64,000 nucleotides of DNA from Gnetum montanum (Eukaryota > Streptophyta > Gnetopsida > Gnetales > Gnetaceae): the NCBI GenBank assembly GCA_015680685.1, contig MNCI01007634.1, forward strand, positions 695,731-759,730, read 5' to 3'. Positions 44,167 through 56,927 of the stretch are shown here, one piece after another. The translations under genes and the position numbers were made by a program. Below the pieces are notes generated by a model. It saw nothing but the letters and a program-made list of their open reading frames with translations, ran no database searches and was not told the origin of the DNA. Positions within the stretch are counted from its first letter, which is position 1; every line of letters starts with the position of its first letter.

Positions 44167-46640
44167 GTCTTCTTCTCACATGGAAAATTTCCCACATGTC
44201 AATGATTTAACTTGAATACATGATAGAACTACAAGAAGTAAGGATGACATGCCATAGAAAATATAAGTATTCTACAAACATCTAGATTCCTACCATATGA
44301 TGTCACTTTTATACTTCACCAAGACTAATAGATGTGATGGAGTAACTTGGAGGATAACATTATCTTGCCACATTATTGCTTAGTACAATCAATGTTCATG
44401 ACAACATTGATGACATAGGAACTTAAAGCAGTAGCCCTAGACTATATGGTAATTAATGAAATATTTAGAGCTTACAACCCATGAAGTTCAAGTTATGCAA
44501 AGATTGATTCATGGAGGTTTGCTATGATGCTTCCAAAGGAAATAAATATCTCATTCATTTAACATTGTAATCAGAAAAGAAGAATACTAACTACCAATCA
44601 AACAAGTCTCAATGCTGGAATACTCGTTTCCTTAATGAACATGATTTGAATCATCCTTGGCTACATTCATCCTTGGCAAGTAACCTAGGTAAGAAAAGAA
44701 TAATATCTAGGAAAAGAAAGATCTTAAGAACAAGGTCTTCTAGTAGATAACTAAGAAAACATTAAAATAATCATAGAAAAAAAAAGTAAACTAACATGAC
44801 TCTTCTAATTCTTCATCCTCATCATCAAGTTCTGACAATGGTGAATATGACTAAGACAGGTTTGTAAATGATCATAGGTAGGGTGGAGATAATAGAAGGA
44901 ATCATCAAAAAGATGGTTACATAAATGGTAGATGTAAATAAGAAGAAGAATAACATCATAAATAAAGGCACAACAGGCAATGATAAGGGAGGCATAATCA
45001 TGACAGAGGCCATAATAATTAAGATGATTATGATGAATCATTACTTTCCAAGAGAAGCATGATAAATGTCTTTAAAAATAATTTACATCCCTATCATGCA
45101 TTAAAGGGATACTAGAATCAAAATATTAGACATGAACAATATTCTAATGTTTGAGAAAGGCTATAATGCAAATCCAGAACATCACTAAAAAGTCTTCCAT
45201 GATATTTGCATCTTACAAAATATTGAAAATGAGTGTCAAAAGCTAAAAAAAATTTCAAGGATACTTGTCAAAAACATTAAAAGTTGGCACCAATGCCTTA
45301 AAATTGGAACCTATTAGGAAATGGAGTATGATGTTAGAATTGTTCAATGAAAAATATCAAACATACTTCAAGATGTCCAACTTGAGGAAGCAAATCCAAG
45401 GATTAAGATGAGGTAATCATGAATCCCTTGATGTAGCCTTGAGCATATACTATTGTCTTCATCACAAATGCTTAAGTCATGACTTTTATCAAAATAAGTA
45501 GATACATCATACCATAGATGAACTCCCCAACTAGACAATGGAAACTCTAGGGATTTATGCTCAATGGAGGTTATCTAAGATAAAAGATAATTCAACCCGA
45601 ATGCTAATTAATCAAGTAGAAAAGAAAGAAGATGAACTAAAAAAGAGAGAAGATATAGAAGAGTATAATATGAACCCCTTAATTTACAAAAAGGAGGTAC
45701 ATCTCTATAAACTTGATGAAGGAGCATCATTAGATTAGATAGTGTAGTGAAATGCCTTGCCCATTCAAAAGACAATTGTTGAAATTTTGAAAAAGGTTGA
45801 TAAAATATAGGACTCCATAGATGAAAATTTTAAAAGAACATTAAATATTGTGAAAGAGAGAGTAGAATAAGGAAGATACAAGTATAAGGACAAAATGAAA
45901 AAAAGAGATATTAGAAATGACTATTGCTAGCACAAAGTAAAAGTAGCTATAGTGGAGAAGATTGAAGATTTCGAATCAAATGATGATGGCTATGATATTT
46001 TCTAATACAAACATCCAAAAGGTTATTGCTCAATAATGTCACACTTGCATAATTTTGGGTCTTATGCGTTAAACCCAAAGTTCATCAACAAGAAAGCCCT
46101 AAGGAGGTTTCCTTATCCTCAAGGAAACTATAAGAAGTCCTATGACCAACAAAAATATTATCCAAGTGAGAATCTAGCTTAACCTTAGAAGTATTACTAG
46201 TAGTGGCAAAACTCACACTTGTTTGGGATGTCACCACCAAGGTAACAATATTCCTATAGGTAACCTAATCCTTATGCACATTATGTCTAACAACCTATAT
46301 AACCCAATGGCTCTACCACTAATGTCATTTTTTATCATTATTATTCTTCAAAGTATCATAGGCCTATCATTCCATGTGTTGAATATTATTTCACATATAC
46401 TCATGATCCTTATCAATACTCTCAACCTCACATTACAAATCCTTTGCCACTCTCTCTACCAATGTAAGGAGAAATCCCTCAATAGCCTCAACAAAAAATT
46501 CCAAAAGAGTGATAAACTTGTAAGTGAATGGTAACTTAAGTGATTTTAAGTGTAAGCCTTAGAAACAACCATTCTTTAGGCTAAGGAGTTCATCCAGATC
46601 TTCACAAGCATCCATGGCTACAAATCCAACACTAATAACT
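44167..46640 (+). pseudogene. E gag (Athila-like)
   Basis: The start at ATG 44167 gives MSSSHMENFPHVNDLT and then a stop, matching the gag starts of copies 0 and 2. The capsid part is recognisable at 45370-45570 (LRKQIQGLR, TMETLGIYAQWR), with a charged helix EKKEDELKKREDIEEY at 45620-45670. At 45990-46140 follows YKHPKGYCSIMSHLHNFGSY, the counterpart of the EHPKGC stretch of copy 2, then RRFPYPQGNYKK. Stops occur throughout. Confidence 0.65.
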
Positions 46641-46789
46641 TCCTAGATAACATCTAAGTCACCTTCAAACCAAAGTGCTTCTATTGTACAAACTATCATG
46701 CTCACTCATGTGATTACAAATTGGATAAAGACAAGACATCTTCTAATAAAAATCATTCTAAAAATTCATTTGATTTACTTACATATCAT

Positions 46790-47200
46790 AAGAAATTGAC
46801 CATGCAAAGCTTTGCCAGACTTAGGTTCCAAGTTCAATTTAGTTTCTTAAGAAATATACAACGTACGAAACTTGCCACTGTTAAAGAAATGCAACATTAG
46901 GTTAGAGCTTGTAGACTAGTCCTTAACTATTCCCTTAGGATGAGTAGAGGACATTGTAATTACCATTAGTATTTGGTCATATCCAATTGATTTCCTATTA
47001 AACCATATAGACAAATATAAAGGGAACTTTTCTATCATCATGGGAAAAGCTTGGCTAAGCATGATCGATGCTAAGCTAGAACTTAGAAATCTATCCTTCA
47101 ACATTTTCAAGAAAAATAAAAATAAAAGGATGGATAAGAAAAGAGTTCAATGCATTGAATATAGTGATACAAAGTGTAATTGCATGTAGAAGATTCGTAT
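46790..47200 (+). pseudogene. E protease relic
   Basis: ALPDLGSKFNLVS at about 46809-46847 carries the D-L-G active site (46818-46826). Downstream are LELVD-SLTIPLG, WSYPIDFLLNHIDKYKGNF, SIIMGKAWLSMIDAKLELRN and FNIFKKNKNKRMDKKRVQC. The order is the same as in copies 1 and 2. Two internal stops are visible. Confidence 0.75.
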
Positions 47201-47729
47201 AATAAAAAGCAAGATAATCATGGCATGCAGGTTGTGCCAAATTAATCAATGTCCAAAGATGCTTGTACGCAACAAACACAAAACAACAAGACACCTAATG
47301 GTTGACATCAAATGATTTCTCTAATTCTACAATAATAATGAAACTAACATAAGTCTTTACAAGTCCTTACATTGATAAGATGGATGAAATGGAGTATCTC
47401 AAATAGCAACTCTTTGATACAAAACTTAGAAAGGAAGCAAAAATAGATTGGAAAGAGTTGGAAATTACTAAAGTATCTAAACTAGAATCCTTAGAACTAA
47501 AAACATTACTAGAATTCCTTGAGTATGTATTCCAAAAAAATTTCAAACTAATAATCATGAATGTCCAACTCACAAAGGAACAAAAATAGAATTCGTTAAA
47601 TGTGGTAAATAGATCACTAATAGTTTTTGTCTAGTCATATGATAAAATCATAGGCATCAATCCACACAAATGCTAATAATAAATCTATAAAAACTCTACC
47701 ATCAAGCCTAAGTGATAGTCACATAGAAG

Positions 47730-48600
47730 ATTGAATCCTAAACTAAAGCAAGTGATTAAGAAGGAGGTAAAGAAGCTTCTAAAAGCTAGATTCCTCTACT
47801 GTATAGTAGATAGTGAGTGGGAAATCCTACTAGTTATTATGTCTAACAAAGATGGACATTGATGCATTTACATTAACTTTAGACTATCAAACATGACAAC
47901 CTTCAAGGATCATTTTTCATTATCATTTATAGACCAAGTGCTAGATACCATTATAGGTCATAAGTATTACAACTTTTTTGAATGGCTACAATAGTTACAA
48001 TCAAATTTAAATAGTCCCATAAGATCAAGCCAATACAACATTTACAAGTTCTTAGTAAACTTTTAGATACAAGAAGATGTTATTCAACCTATGTAATACA
48101 CCTATAACATTTCAATGAATTATCCTTAGCATCTTTTAGTAATAAATTGGTAGTGTTATGAATGTTTTATTGAATGACTTCTCCATCTATGGATCAGACT
48201 TTAAGCAATCATTAGACCATCTTAAGCCAGTGTTGAAATAATGTGTGAAGAAAAATCTCAAACTTGAATGGAAAAAGAGTCATTTGATGGTCTAGGAGGG
48301 CATTTTCTTAGGGCACCAGGTTTTAGAAAAAGGGATTAATGTGGATCCAAAAAAGATTAGATTAATCCATGGAATAATAAAATAGTCACAAATAGTAAGA
48401 TATTTATGACCATTTCTTGGACACATAGGTTATTATAATAGATTTAATAAGAATTTCTACAAATATGATCATTTCTTGGACACACAGGTTATTATAAGAG
48501 ATTTATTAAGAATTTCTACAAAGTTATCAAACCACTAGTAGAGCTACTAAAGAAGAATGCAAAATTTCAATGGACCAAGAAATGTGAGCATGTATTCCAA
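47730..48600 (+). pseudogene. E reverse transcriptase relic
   Basis: NPKLKQVIKKEVKKLLKARF begins at about 47732, followed by SEWEILLVIMSNKDGH, YINFRLSNMTTFKDHFSL and then FFEWLQ, where relatives have FLDGYS; the first Asp is lost. VLLNDFSIYG at about 48157-48186 replaces the [YF]xDD box. The thumb region HLKPVLK to INVDPKKIRLI follows. A 59-bp segment coding FLGHIGYYNRF is tandemly duplicated at 48410-48527. Confidence 0.75.
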
Positions 48601-49060
48601 CTTCTAAATCAAAAAGTCATAGGAACTCCAATTCCATGAGTCCCTAATTAGTCAAAATCATTCCACATCATGATAAATGCATTTAACTACATCATTGATA
48701 AATGCATTTAACTACATCATGATAAATTATAAAAGCAAAAGTGTTGTAGATGCACAATTGAACTACATCATTATAGAAAATTAATTGATGGCTATGATCT
48801 ATACCTTAGAGAAATTTAGATACTATGTACTTGAATATCTAGTTTTTGTGAACATAGATCATTATGTAATACACTTCTTAATGAAAAACACATTGGTTAG
48901 CCCCCATATCATACGATTGCTAGTGATTTTGTAGGAATTTTATCTTACAATAATTGACAAAAAGAGAGTTGAGAATGTTGTTGTAGATCATTTTTCTTAA
49001 TTAAGATGAAACAACAAGATTGATGAAGAGTCTCTTTTTGGTTAATTTTCCAATGAAATA
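48601..49060 (+). pseudogene. E RNase H relic
   Basis: Fragments include VVDAQLNYIIIEN, LMAMIYTLEKFRYYVLEY, VFVNIDHYVIHFLMKN and IDKKRVENVVVDHFS. They align with the RNaseH of copies 1 and 2. A 25-bp tandem duplication near 48670-48725 (AATGCATTTAACTACATCAT) disrupts the N-terminal part. Confidence 0.7.
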
Positions 49061-50290
49061 ATTTTTGCAATGATAAAAATGGTTACAAAAAATATAGCCA
49101 AACCATGGTACATAGAATTTCTTTCATATTTACTCACACAGAAGGTCTCTATTAAATGGACCAAGAAGGAAAGTAAACACTTCCTTCACCAAGTCAAGCA
49201 CTTCATGAAGATAGAGGGTAACCTCTATAAGATCTACATATATGGCTTGGTACAATAATGCATTTCTGATGAGAATCAACTCAAAATTCTCCAAGATGCA
49301 TACGATGGATCTTTTGGAGTTCACTACGGAGGAAAAAGAATAACCATCAAAATTTTTATGGCAAGATACTTTTAACCTACAATCTTTAGGTATGCACTTG
49401 ACTTCACCAACTCTTCTAAGCAATGCTAAAAATATGGAGGAATGATTGTAAGGCTATAAGATTTTCAACAATGAATCTAACCATTGGATTCTTTTGATCT
49501 TTTAGGAATCAATTTCATGGATTTGATTACATTCATGTCTAAAAAAAACCCACATCATTGTTGTGTTGGGATATTGCATGAAATGATCAAAGGTTAAAAT
49601 ATTATCAAATTATACATCCATGATTATAGCCAAGTTTTCATCAAAGTATGATAAAAAAGTTTGGTATGCCTAGGAAACTTAGTTCTAATAATAGAACTCA
49701 CTTTATAGCTGCTACTTTTAGAAAATTAATGAGACACTTATGGGTTGAATATAAATTGAAAATACCATATCACCCTCAAAAAAATGGTGAAGTAGAAGAA
49801 AAAATAGAAAAATCATGTGAATCCTTATAAAGGTCATTAGTAGGTATAAGTGAGATTGGAATACAAAACTCAGCAATACCTTATGGACCTACTGCTCCAC
49901 ATGGAAACTCCCTATAGGCTATGCTCCCTATAAGTTAATCAACATAGCTTGTGAGCTTGACCTCAACATTATTATAGCATAGAAGGAGCTTCTCATGAAT
50001 CTCAACATGCTAGACAAAAATAGACAAGTAGCCCTTATGATAAATGAAGTACAAAAAACATACACCATACAACATCACAACACTAAGATACAAGAACTAG
50101 ACTTTCAACCAAGATATAAGGTTCTTTATTAGAACCTCACACATATACCTCAATGAATGAAATGTTAGACATTGTGGAAAGGATCCTATATTATTCACTT
50201 CACTTTCCATTTAGGTGTCATGAAGATTTACCACCCTAATTATCATGACACGTTAATCTTGGTCAATAAGTAATAGGCAAAATCATTTAA
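49061..50290 (+). pseudogene. E integrase relic
   Basis: The zinc-binding region at 49260-49440 contains DENQLKILQDAYDGSFGVHY and GGKRITIKIF. The core shows DLLGINFMDLITFMSKK (49495-49545) and then KKFGMPRKLSSNNRTHFIAA and PYHPQKNGEVEE (49651-49806). The second catalytic Asp has become Asn (SNNR), while the Glu position is kept. The C-terminal region (49900-50290) shows YAPYKLINIACELDLNIII and IYHPNYHDTL. No chromodomain is recognised. Confidence 0.8.
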
Positions 50291-53245
50291 GGATTTAGAA
50301 ATAATTAAGAACTTCACTAAGATATCAATCCACAACCTAGCCTACTCCATTTTCAATATCTTCACCTTTCAACTTAGTTATGTGGAAGATACCCATCTAA
50401 CCTACCATCTAGTAAGGACATGATTTTTTCACTTTTTATTTTATAATTTCTTCTTCATTCTTTCAATTCTTCTTATGTTTTCTATTGATTATAATTTTTC
50501 ATTTTTATATAACTTTTCTTTCTTTGAGTCATTTTATTTTTCAATCGTTTATTTTAATTTTAATTTTCTATTTTGCATTAATAAGGATTTTCATTTATGT
50601 ACAGGCTAACTTTATTATTTGAATAGTATCCTATTTTATCAAGAAGATTACATAACTAGTTGTATAAACCAATGAGACCACATCATCCATTCCTATAGTT
50701 CTATAAATAAGAGATCTTTATTATGAAAGCAATATGGTTCTTCTCAAATCAGAACTAAAATTAACTCATGATCTTTATACCTTGAGGAAAGGGAGAAGGA
50801 CCAAGAGGAAATGAAAAAGGATGTTGCATCAAGAAAACTTGTTTATTCATTGCACTTTCTCTATGAACCTTACTACTCCATGTGTTTATGTAATTACTTA
50901 GTTTTTCATTTTGATGAAATTATGTGTTTATGTAATTACTTAGGTTTTAATTTTGATGAAAGTATGTTCTTGAATAAGTATTATCTTGCCATGTCACTAG
51001 AAATACATGTTACCCATACCTGAAGATAGATTACTTTTAGGAATCCCAAGGGTCTCTTAAACTAGTCTTTTTATGTAACTAGAAAGACATGTTATCCATG
51101 CCTGAAGATACTTCTATGATGAGATTAGCATCAACTATGAAGTTAAAAAGACATGTTACCCATGCCTAAAGGCACCCCTCTAATTGATGGTCAAGTTTCC
51201 TAAAAACACTTAAGTAATTAATTAATCAATAATGGTTTTTTATTTTTATTTTCTTTTATTGAGTGGAAATGTTTTTATATGATTGTGGTAGTCCTATGGT
51301 CATAAGTTGGAGCAGGTTCACTCCAATGGAAAATCACCTTCAACACACTAAATCTAGATATTATGAAAAAGATAATTAATTTTCTAGAAAACAAGCTATC
51401 TTAAATTATTTCAAGAAGATTACAATAGGGTTCAACAACCCATAAAACATCCAAACATAACATCTCTCATACTTATATGATGATGCAAAGCATGAGGCTC
51501 TACAACTATATAATGATTATTCTTAATGCAAGACACAACCAAGAGAGATTCTCTCCCACAATCTAGGACTAAGATCTTAATTCATAAGACATAAGAAACA
51601 CCAAGCTAATACTCAAATAATTAGCCAAAATCCACATACACATTCATGCACTCTTCACATGTGCTCTCATGACACCTTACTCACATCTCTCATTAGTACA
51701 AGCATGAAACAACCTAATATTTATTAACTAAGTGAGACAAAAATCCTAGGAAACCTTACTCAAGCTCAACTTGAAGATCCTTGATTGTTTTCATTTTTAC
51801 ATCTTCTCCTAGCTATTTTTTGAATTGGAATGGACAATTTTAGTAAGGTGTCTTCTCCTAACTAAGACACCTCATTAATTTGGAAGACATATTCTCTAAG
51901 ATATCTCTACTCTAGAGGGGCGTCTCCATAAATTATGAAATGTATCTTGTAAAGACTCATCTCTTAGTAGAGACATCTATTGCATGTGCCAAACATCTCT
52001 TGTGAAGCCCCAACTCTTGAATGAGATATCTCCTTAACCTCCAAGAGGTCTTCACAGAGCCCACTCTATAAAAATCACACATAGGAAAGTGAACAAGGGA
52101 ATCAAAAGAGGTGTCCCTACACCATAAGCTCAAGATGAGGTCATGCAATGTCACTGGAAAAGGTGTGAACTTGATCTAACACTTGGACAAATATGTATGA
52201 TAGTCATTTTAATCAAATTTAACATAAGGACCTATTACAAACATGCTGAAGCATCTCATGTTTCGTTTTCTGTAATCCCTTCTTATTTCATTATTCACCT
52301 TACTACTACATATAATTGGTTTTCTAATGATTTTATTTAGTATAGTGTAGGATTCTAATGATAATTTTTCTCTGAGTCTGACTTATAAAATTAATCAATA
52401 TTTAATTTCTAACATGCCTATAGATACCTTGTTAAATGGTTATATAAGGGAATTACAAATATAAGCCTCCTTTGGAAAAAATCCACTTGTATAACTTTTC
52501 AACATCTAGTCTATAAACCACCTCCATAAGCCCAAAACACTAAGCTATGGTTCCAAATTTGAATGCATTCTTCATTTTAATTCATCTTCTTAAGAATCCT
52601 TCATGTCATAACCCTTATTCATGATATCTATGCTTCTATAACCTTATGAACCTCTAATTAAACCTCACCACTATTCTCCTCATATCTAGACCCTCTTTTT
52701 TACTCTCAATCAACTCCTAGATTACTTCAAAATTTGCAAAGTAAGCCTAAAATTCCAAGAAAATTTTTTACTTTGCATTGCATCAATGTAGATGGAAACA
52801 TTAGTGCATCCCTATCAATGCAACTGAAAAATAATATAAATAAATGCAATCCTTAGCTAATTTTTTTCATTTTCACATAAACAAGAAAGGAGTTTTTACT
52901 ATTCCAAGAGCCTAGAGCACTTTAAGTATGCTAACTACCAACGTGTGCATCTAATTTTAGCCATTTTTGATCCTATGAGCCCCCATAGTTAAGCTCCACT
53001 TCATGAGGGCATTGTCACTAAGTATTCCAAAACTTTTTCAACATCCCACAGTTAATAGAAAAAGTAGTTAAGGATTAAAATAATTAAAATTAACAATGCT
53101 TAGCTATCCTAGAACCTCAAAACCATACTACTATTTTTACTTAGGAGCAATAACACCGCATTTTTCATAAATTAAGCTACTAAAAGATGACTAAAGGATA
53201 TCAACACTTATATCCATGCTAATGGCTAATCAATGATTGTCTATG
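50291..53245 (+). other. E non-coding region between integrase and extra ORF
   Basis: I see no pol or gag motif. There is a tandem pair of a 45-bp segment around TGTGTTTATGTAATTACTTAG (50880-50968). Three copies of AGACATGTTACCCATGCCTGA lie at about 51003, 51085 and 51149. The right half (from about 52200) is homologous to E0. Just before the extra ORF the sequence TATGTGATTGTAGAT (with TATGTGTAGATGAT in E0) could be a 3' splice site. Confidence 0.5.
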
Positions 53246-55990
53246 TGATTGTAGATAGCACTAAAATGAGGCCCCCAAGTGGATGGACCTTCACAACCAA
53301 GGGATAAGTACCTAAGAGGAGGACAAGGATAACAACAACAAAAAACCAAGAAAGCGACTAAAGGTTAGATATGCAATTGGTCCTCTAAGGAAAGGACCAA
53401 AAGTAAAATCTAGTCTCTGAATTCCCACTATAAAAATAGGCTTGTCTAGGTAGGATGAAGTGTCTAAACCAAGCCTAGAGGTCATATTCGTATAGGCTTG
53501 CTTGGAAAAAGTCAGAAGCAAAGAGATACGTAGTTTGATTTTTCAAGAACCCAAACTTTCAATCATTCTTAGAGTTTGTGTCCTAGGATGTCAAGGCATA
53601 GCTACAATCATTCCCACTTTGGCCCATAATTTCCACTAGTAGGGAATGGTACCTTGGCAATACATACCTATTCTAGAATAATAGCTAAGGGGGCACGACA
53701 ATGAAAATTAAAGACATCACTATTTCCTACTTAGTAAAGGTCATAGTAGAGGTCTTCGGTTTGCCCAAAAAAGGGGTAAAACCTATAAAGATGTCCACAC
53801 AGTCAAATGCAAAGGTTAAAAATAAGTAAATCTAACTATGCTACAATGTTGATCATGAGTACAAAACCTTGACAAAGGTAGAGAGAGTATACTTCAAGAT
53901 AGTAATTTACCACCTTAATGCAATGTTATGACCAAGAAAGGTGACATATTTTCCTACTAAGATGTGTGTAGCTCTTAGTAGAAATTTTTCCGTGAACTTG
54001 CCCCAGTTGATCTTCTTGAAGATCAAATAATGCTTAAAGAAAATGAGAGTAGGAAGACACTCTCCTTTCCATAACTAATTAGGAAACTCTACAAAAGGGA
54101 AATGATCACTTGCTATGAAAATAATGTTGTTTAGAGGGATTTAGTTGCATCTTAGTAGGAAATAATGAAAGAAAAACCATCCTCAATGTTTTAAAAAGAG
54201 GAGGCATCATCACCACCACTAGCCAAAGATACTATAGATGCAGAAGACCATCTATGAAAACTAAAAGAGTAGTAGTAGTAAGTGTCCAATGATGGTGAGC
54301 CATCAAATTATTATCTAGTCATGAGCCAATTTAATAAGATCATAAGGATCATCAACTAGCCTTAAGATATCCTGGCTAATATGTTCTCAGCATAGAGACA
54401 TTAGGCCACTGTTCATGCTAACTTGTCACTAGAAAAAGTCTTAGTATCCTTACCTGCAAAGAAAGTATTAGGCATTTTAGGAAATGTTACACCCCTTTGA
54501 GTGATACCAGATGAAGGGAAAAGTACTATAGTGATAATCATACCATATAAAGACTAGAAGATAGCTACAAAAGTAGTGATGGATCGTATTGGAAAAGTGC
54601 TAAAGGTTCTTGTAGTACCGACACTTGACTTTGTTGAATAGAATTGAGGGAAATGACAATGACAGATCAAAAGGAGGTGCTTAGAGGATCTGAATAACCA
54701 ATTCTAAAGATATTTGATATCCTGTAATATATTTTAGAAATCTAATCTAAGTTGTTAGAGATAAGGATCAAGCTTCTAGTTGTTAAGGCATAATTATGAG
54801 AGGCCACCTACTACAATTAATCATTGATGGATGATATTATGGAACTTAGAGCCTTATTATAAAACTTAGTAATTTTTTTGGCTAGAGCTAATAAAGAATG
54901 AAGCCTTTTAGAAGCTTTAGAAAAATCAAAAGCAGATCAAAGAAGAGAAGGAAAATGTGACTTGGGATGCAACTTTGTCAAATGCAATGTTGCATAGTAC
55001 TAATAGTGATCTTATCTAAGTTCATCGAGAGAATAAACAACTAACCAAGGAAAATAGAAGATTAGTTAAGATGGAGAAACAAGAAAAAAAATTAAAGAAT
55101 ACCTTAAGCATCAATAGGAGTAGTTGACCAAGGTAAATCATAACATGAGGAGGCTAGCAACTAAGAACAGAAATATCTTATGAATGAGGTATATGTTATT
55201 AAGTAGAAATCGATAATAAATATCACCACTTGAAAGAACAAGATTCTAAATTATGAAAAAGTCAAAAATCACTACAAGAATTAGATTAGCTTGTTAAAAG
55301 TGGTTAATAAAAAAGAGAATTAATTAGCTAAGACCAAAATGAACAATGTCCTCCTGCAACTTTCACAACAAGTTAACATATGGTAGTCCACCTTTGATGG
55401 ACTTAATATGTACAATCAAGTAGAGATATGCATGAAGAAGTTGTAGATCAAGAAGATGATTAAATACAAAAAGCTTATTATTCTTTAGTGAGCCAATTTA
55501 GTAATCCTCACTACTACGAGGCCTTAGATAGAGTTAGAAAAATAGGTGGGCAACTCATACCTATTATAAGCGGATGATTTTAAAATCTATAAGGAGACTA
55601 AACAAAAGCTAGAAACTATTAATGTGGCGCTTGAGATTCTGAAAGCTAAATTTGAATATCAGTAAGTTATTGTAGAGAACCTAGCCAAAAGAATGGTGAT
55701 CACCGAAAACAAAAGAACACAATAAAAGCATTTAATATCAAATGCAAATAATTTACTACCTAGTTTATCAATGCCAAAGAATTTATTCCTAATTTTCCTT
55801 GGCCCTAGAATGTGCTTATCCCATCTACTCTAGGAAATGTAGCCTAGAAAATAAACAACTCTAACAACAAGGAGAAGAAGATGAAGGTGTTGCTAAATAC
55901 ATTTAAATTGCTAGAAGAAGTAGTAGTAGTAGTGGATCAGCCATAACAATAGCCAAGGTAGAACAAGTAACCAGAGGAGCCATCACCTTG
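53246..55990 (+). pseudogene. Extra coding relic of E (env-like position)
   Basis: These 2.7 kb have protein-like fragments in shifting plus-strand frames. Near the start: MRPPSGWTFTTKG. At 53640-53790: REWYLGNTYLF and TMKIKDITIS, then VEVFGLPKKGVKP. At 53860-54030: YNVDHEYKTLTKVERVYFKI, VTYFPTKMCVALSRNFSVNL and PQLIFLKIK. The second half (54950-55700) is rich in Glu, Lys and Leu and looks like coiled coil (KYHHLKEQDSKL, QKSLQELD). The position between integrase and 3' LTR is that of the env-like ORF of Athila elements. The VFGLP and NLPQLI words recall a plant-specific domain found in such third ORFs. Function is unknown. I saw no signal peptide or clear membrane segment. Confidence 0.5.
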
Positions 55991-56189
55991 AGGCATAACT
56001 TAAGGAATCTACCTTGAAATCATTTGATACATATTAGCTAAGGCCATTTTTATAATGTGTCCTATTTTGTTGAGTCTAATTGTAAAGACTTGAATAGTTT
56101 TTTATGTCATGTAACACTTAAGTCTTAGTTAGTTAGTCTCATACTTTCCCAGCTATAAAAAACTCTATCCCAATTTTGTTGACTTGAGG

Positions 56190-56216
56190 ATGAGTTTTTA
56201 GTCAATCATATGAGTA
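56190..56216 (+). other. Polypurine-tract position of E
   Basis: GACTTGAGGATGAGTTTTTAG and then ATGAGTA precede the LTR start TGATGAATAATG. The homologous place in E0 reads CGTTGGGGTA. The tract is degraded in E. Confidence 0.5.
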
Positions 56217-56927
56217 TGATGAATAATGAATTTGTCAGTTGTGTTAATACAGCCTCATCGACATAGCCTAAGATGTGTTAATGTATCAACATTGACACAG
56301 TCTCTATGTTTGCCTCTATAAATGTATGCACCGACCACATTTATGACACCATTTGATCATTTTAGTGGCCAGAATTTGTAATTTGATTCCATGAAAGTTA
56401 GAATTTCTTCTTTTAAGTACCTACAACGTGGACTGAATAAATTATATGGAGTTTATTATAAGTGCATGATGTACCTAGATACATTTTCATGGCAGTGATA
56501 AAACAGAGATTTATTCCATCCATTATAACACTTGAATTAGCATTCTAATTTACTTTCTTACAATTTACTTTAACTATTCATTTACTTTTTATAAAAATAG
56601 TTAAATATTTTATTCCATCATACTTAGTCAACTTGCATGAGTACAACCAATTTTAAGCATAAATGTATTAACACTTCATAATTTCAACAGTGAGTCATTA
56701 TTATGCCCAATGGTGAAACACTTGGTAACCAAGTAGTGTTTGCACATGTGTAGGATGTGTATAATAATTTAAGAATGAATACTCTATGCTTAAGCTAGTT
56801 TAGATTTGCTTCTTGTACTTATATTAGATAGATTAATATTTTAATATTTTAACACTTTAAATATTTAATTAATAAAAAACACAATCATATATCCCAATCC
56901 TACTTAACCATACAACTTAAGCCCAAA
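56217..56927 (+). repeat. LTR E3 (3' LTR of E), truncated by P
   Basis: It matches E5 from its start to ACAACTTAAGCCCAAA. The part corresponding to 43260-43800 is the best conserved. It is shorter than E5 in U3: the two palindromes of E5 are missing. The last ~150 bp of U5 are absent because P begins at 56928. TATA box at about 56317. Confidence 0.75.

Larger units (their letters stand above)
43017..56927 (+). mobile_element. E, plus-strand Athila-like element with extra ORF
   Basis: About 13.9 kb: LTR E5, tRNA-Asp-type primer site, gag, PR, RT, RNaseH, integrase, about 2.9 kb of non-coding sequence, a 2.7-kb extra coding relic, polypurine-like tract and a 3' LTR cut by element P. It is older and more decayed than copy 2, as most catalytic residues are mutated. 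The length and the third coding region between pol and the 3' LTR fit the Athila type. Confidence 0.75.
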
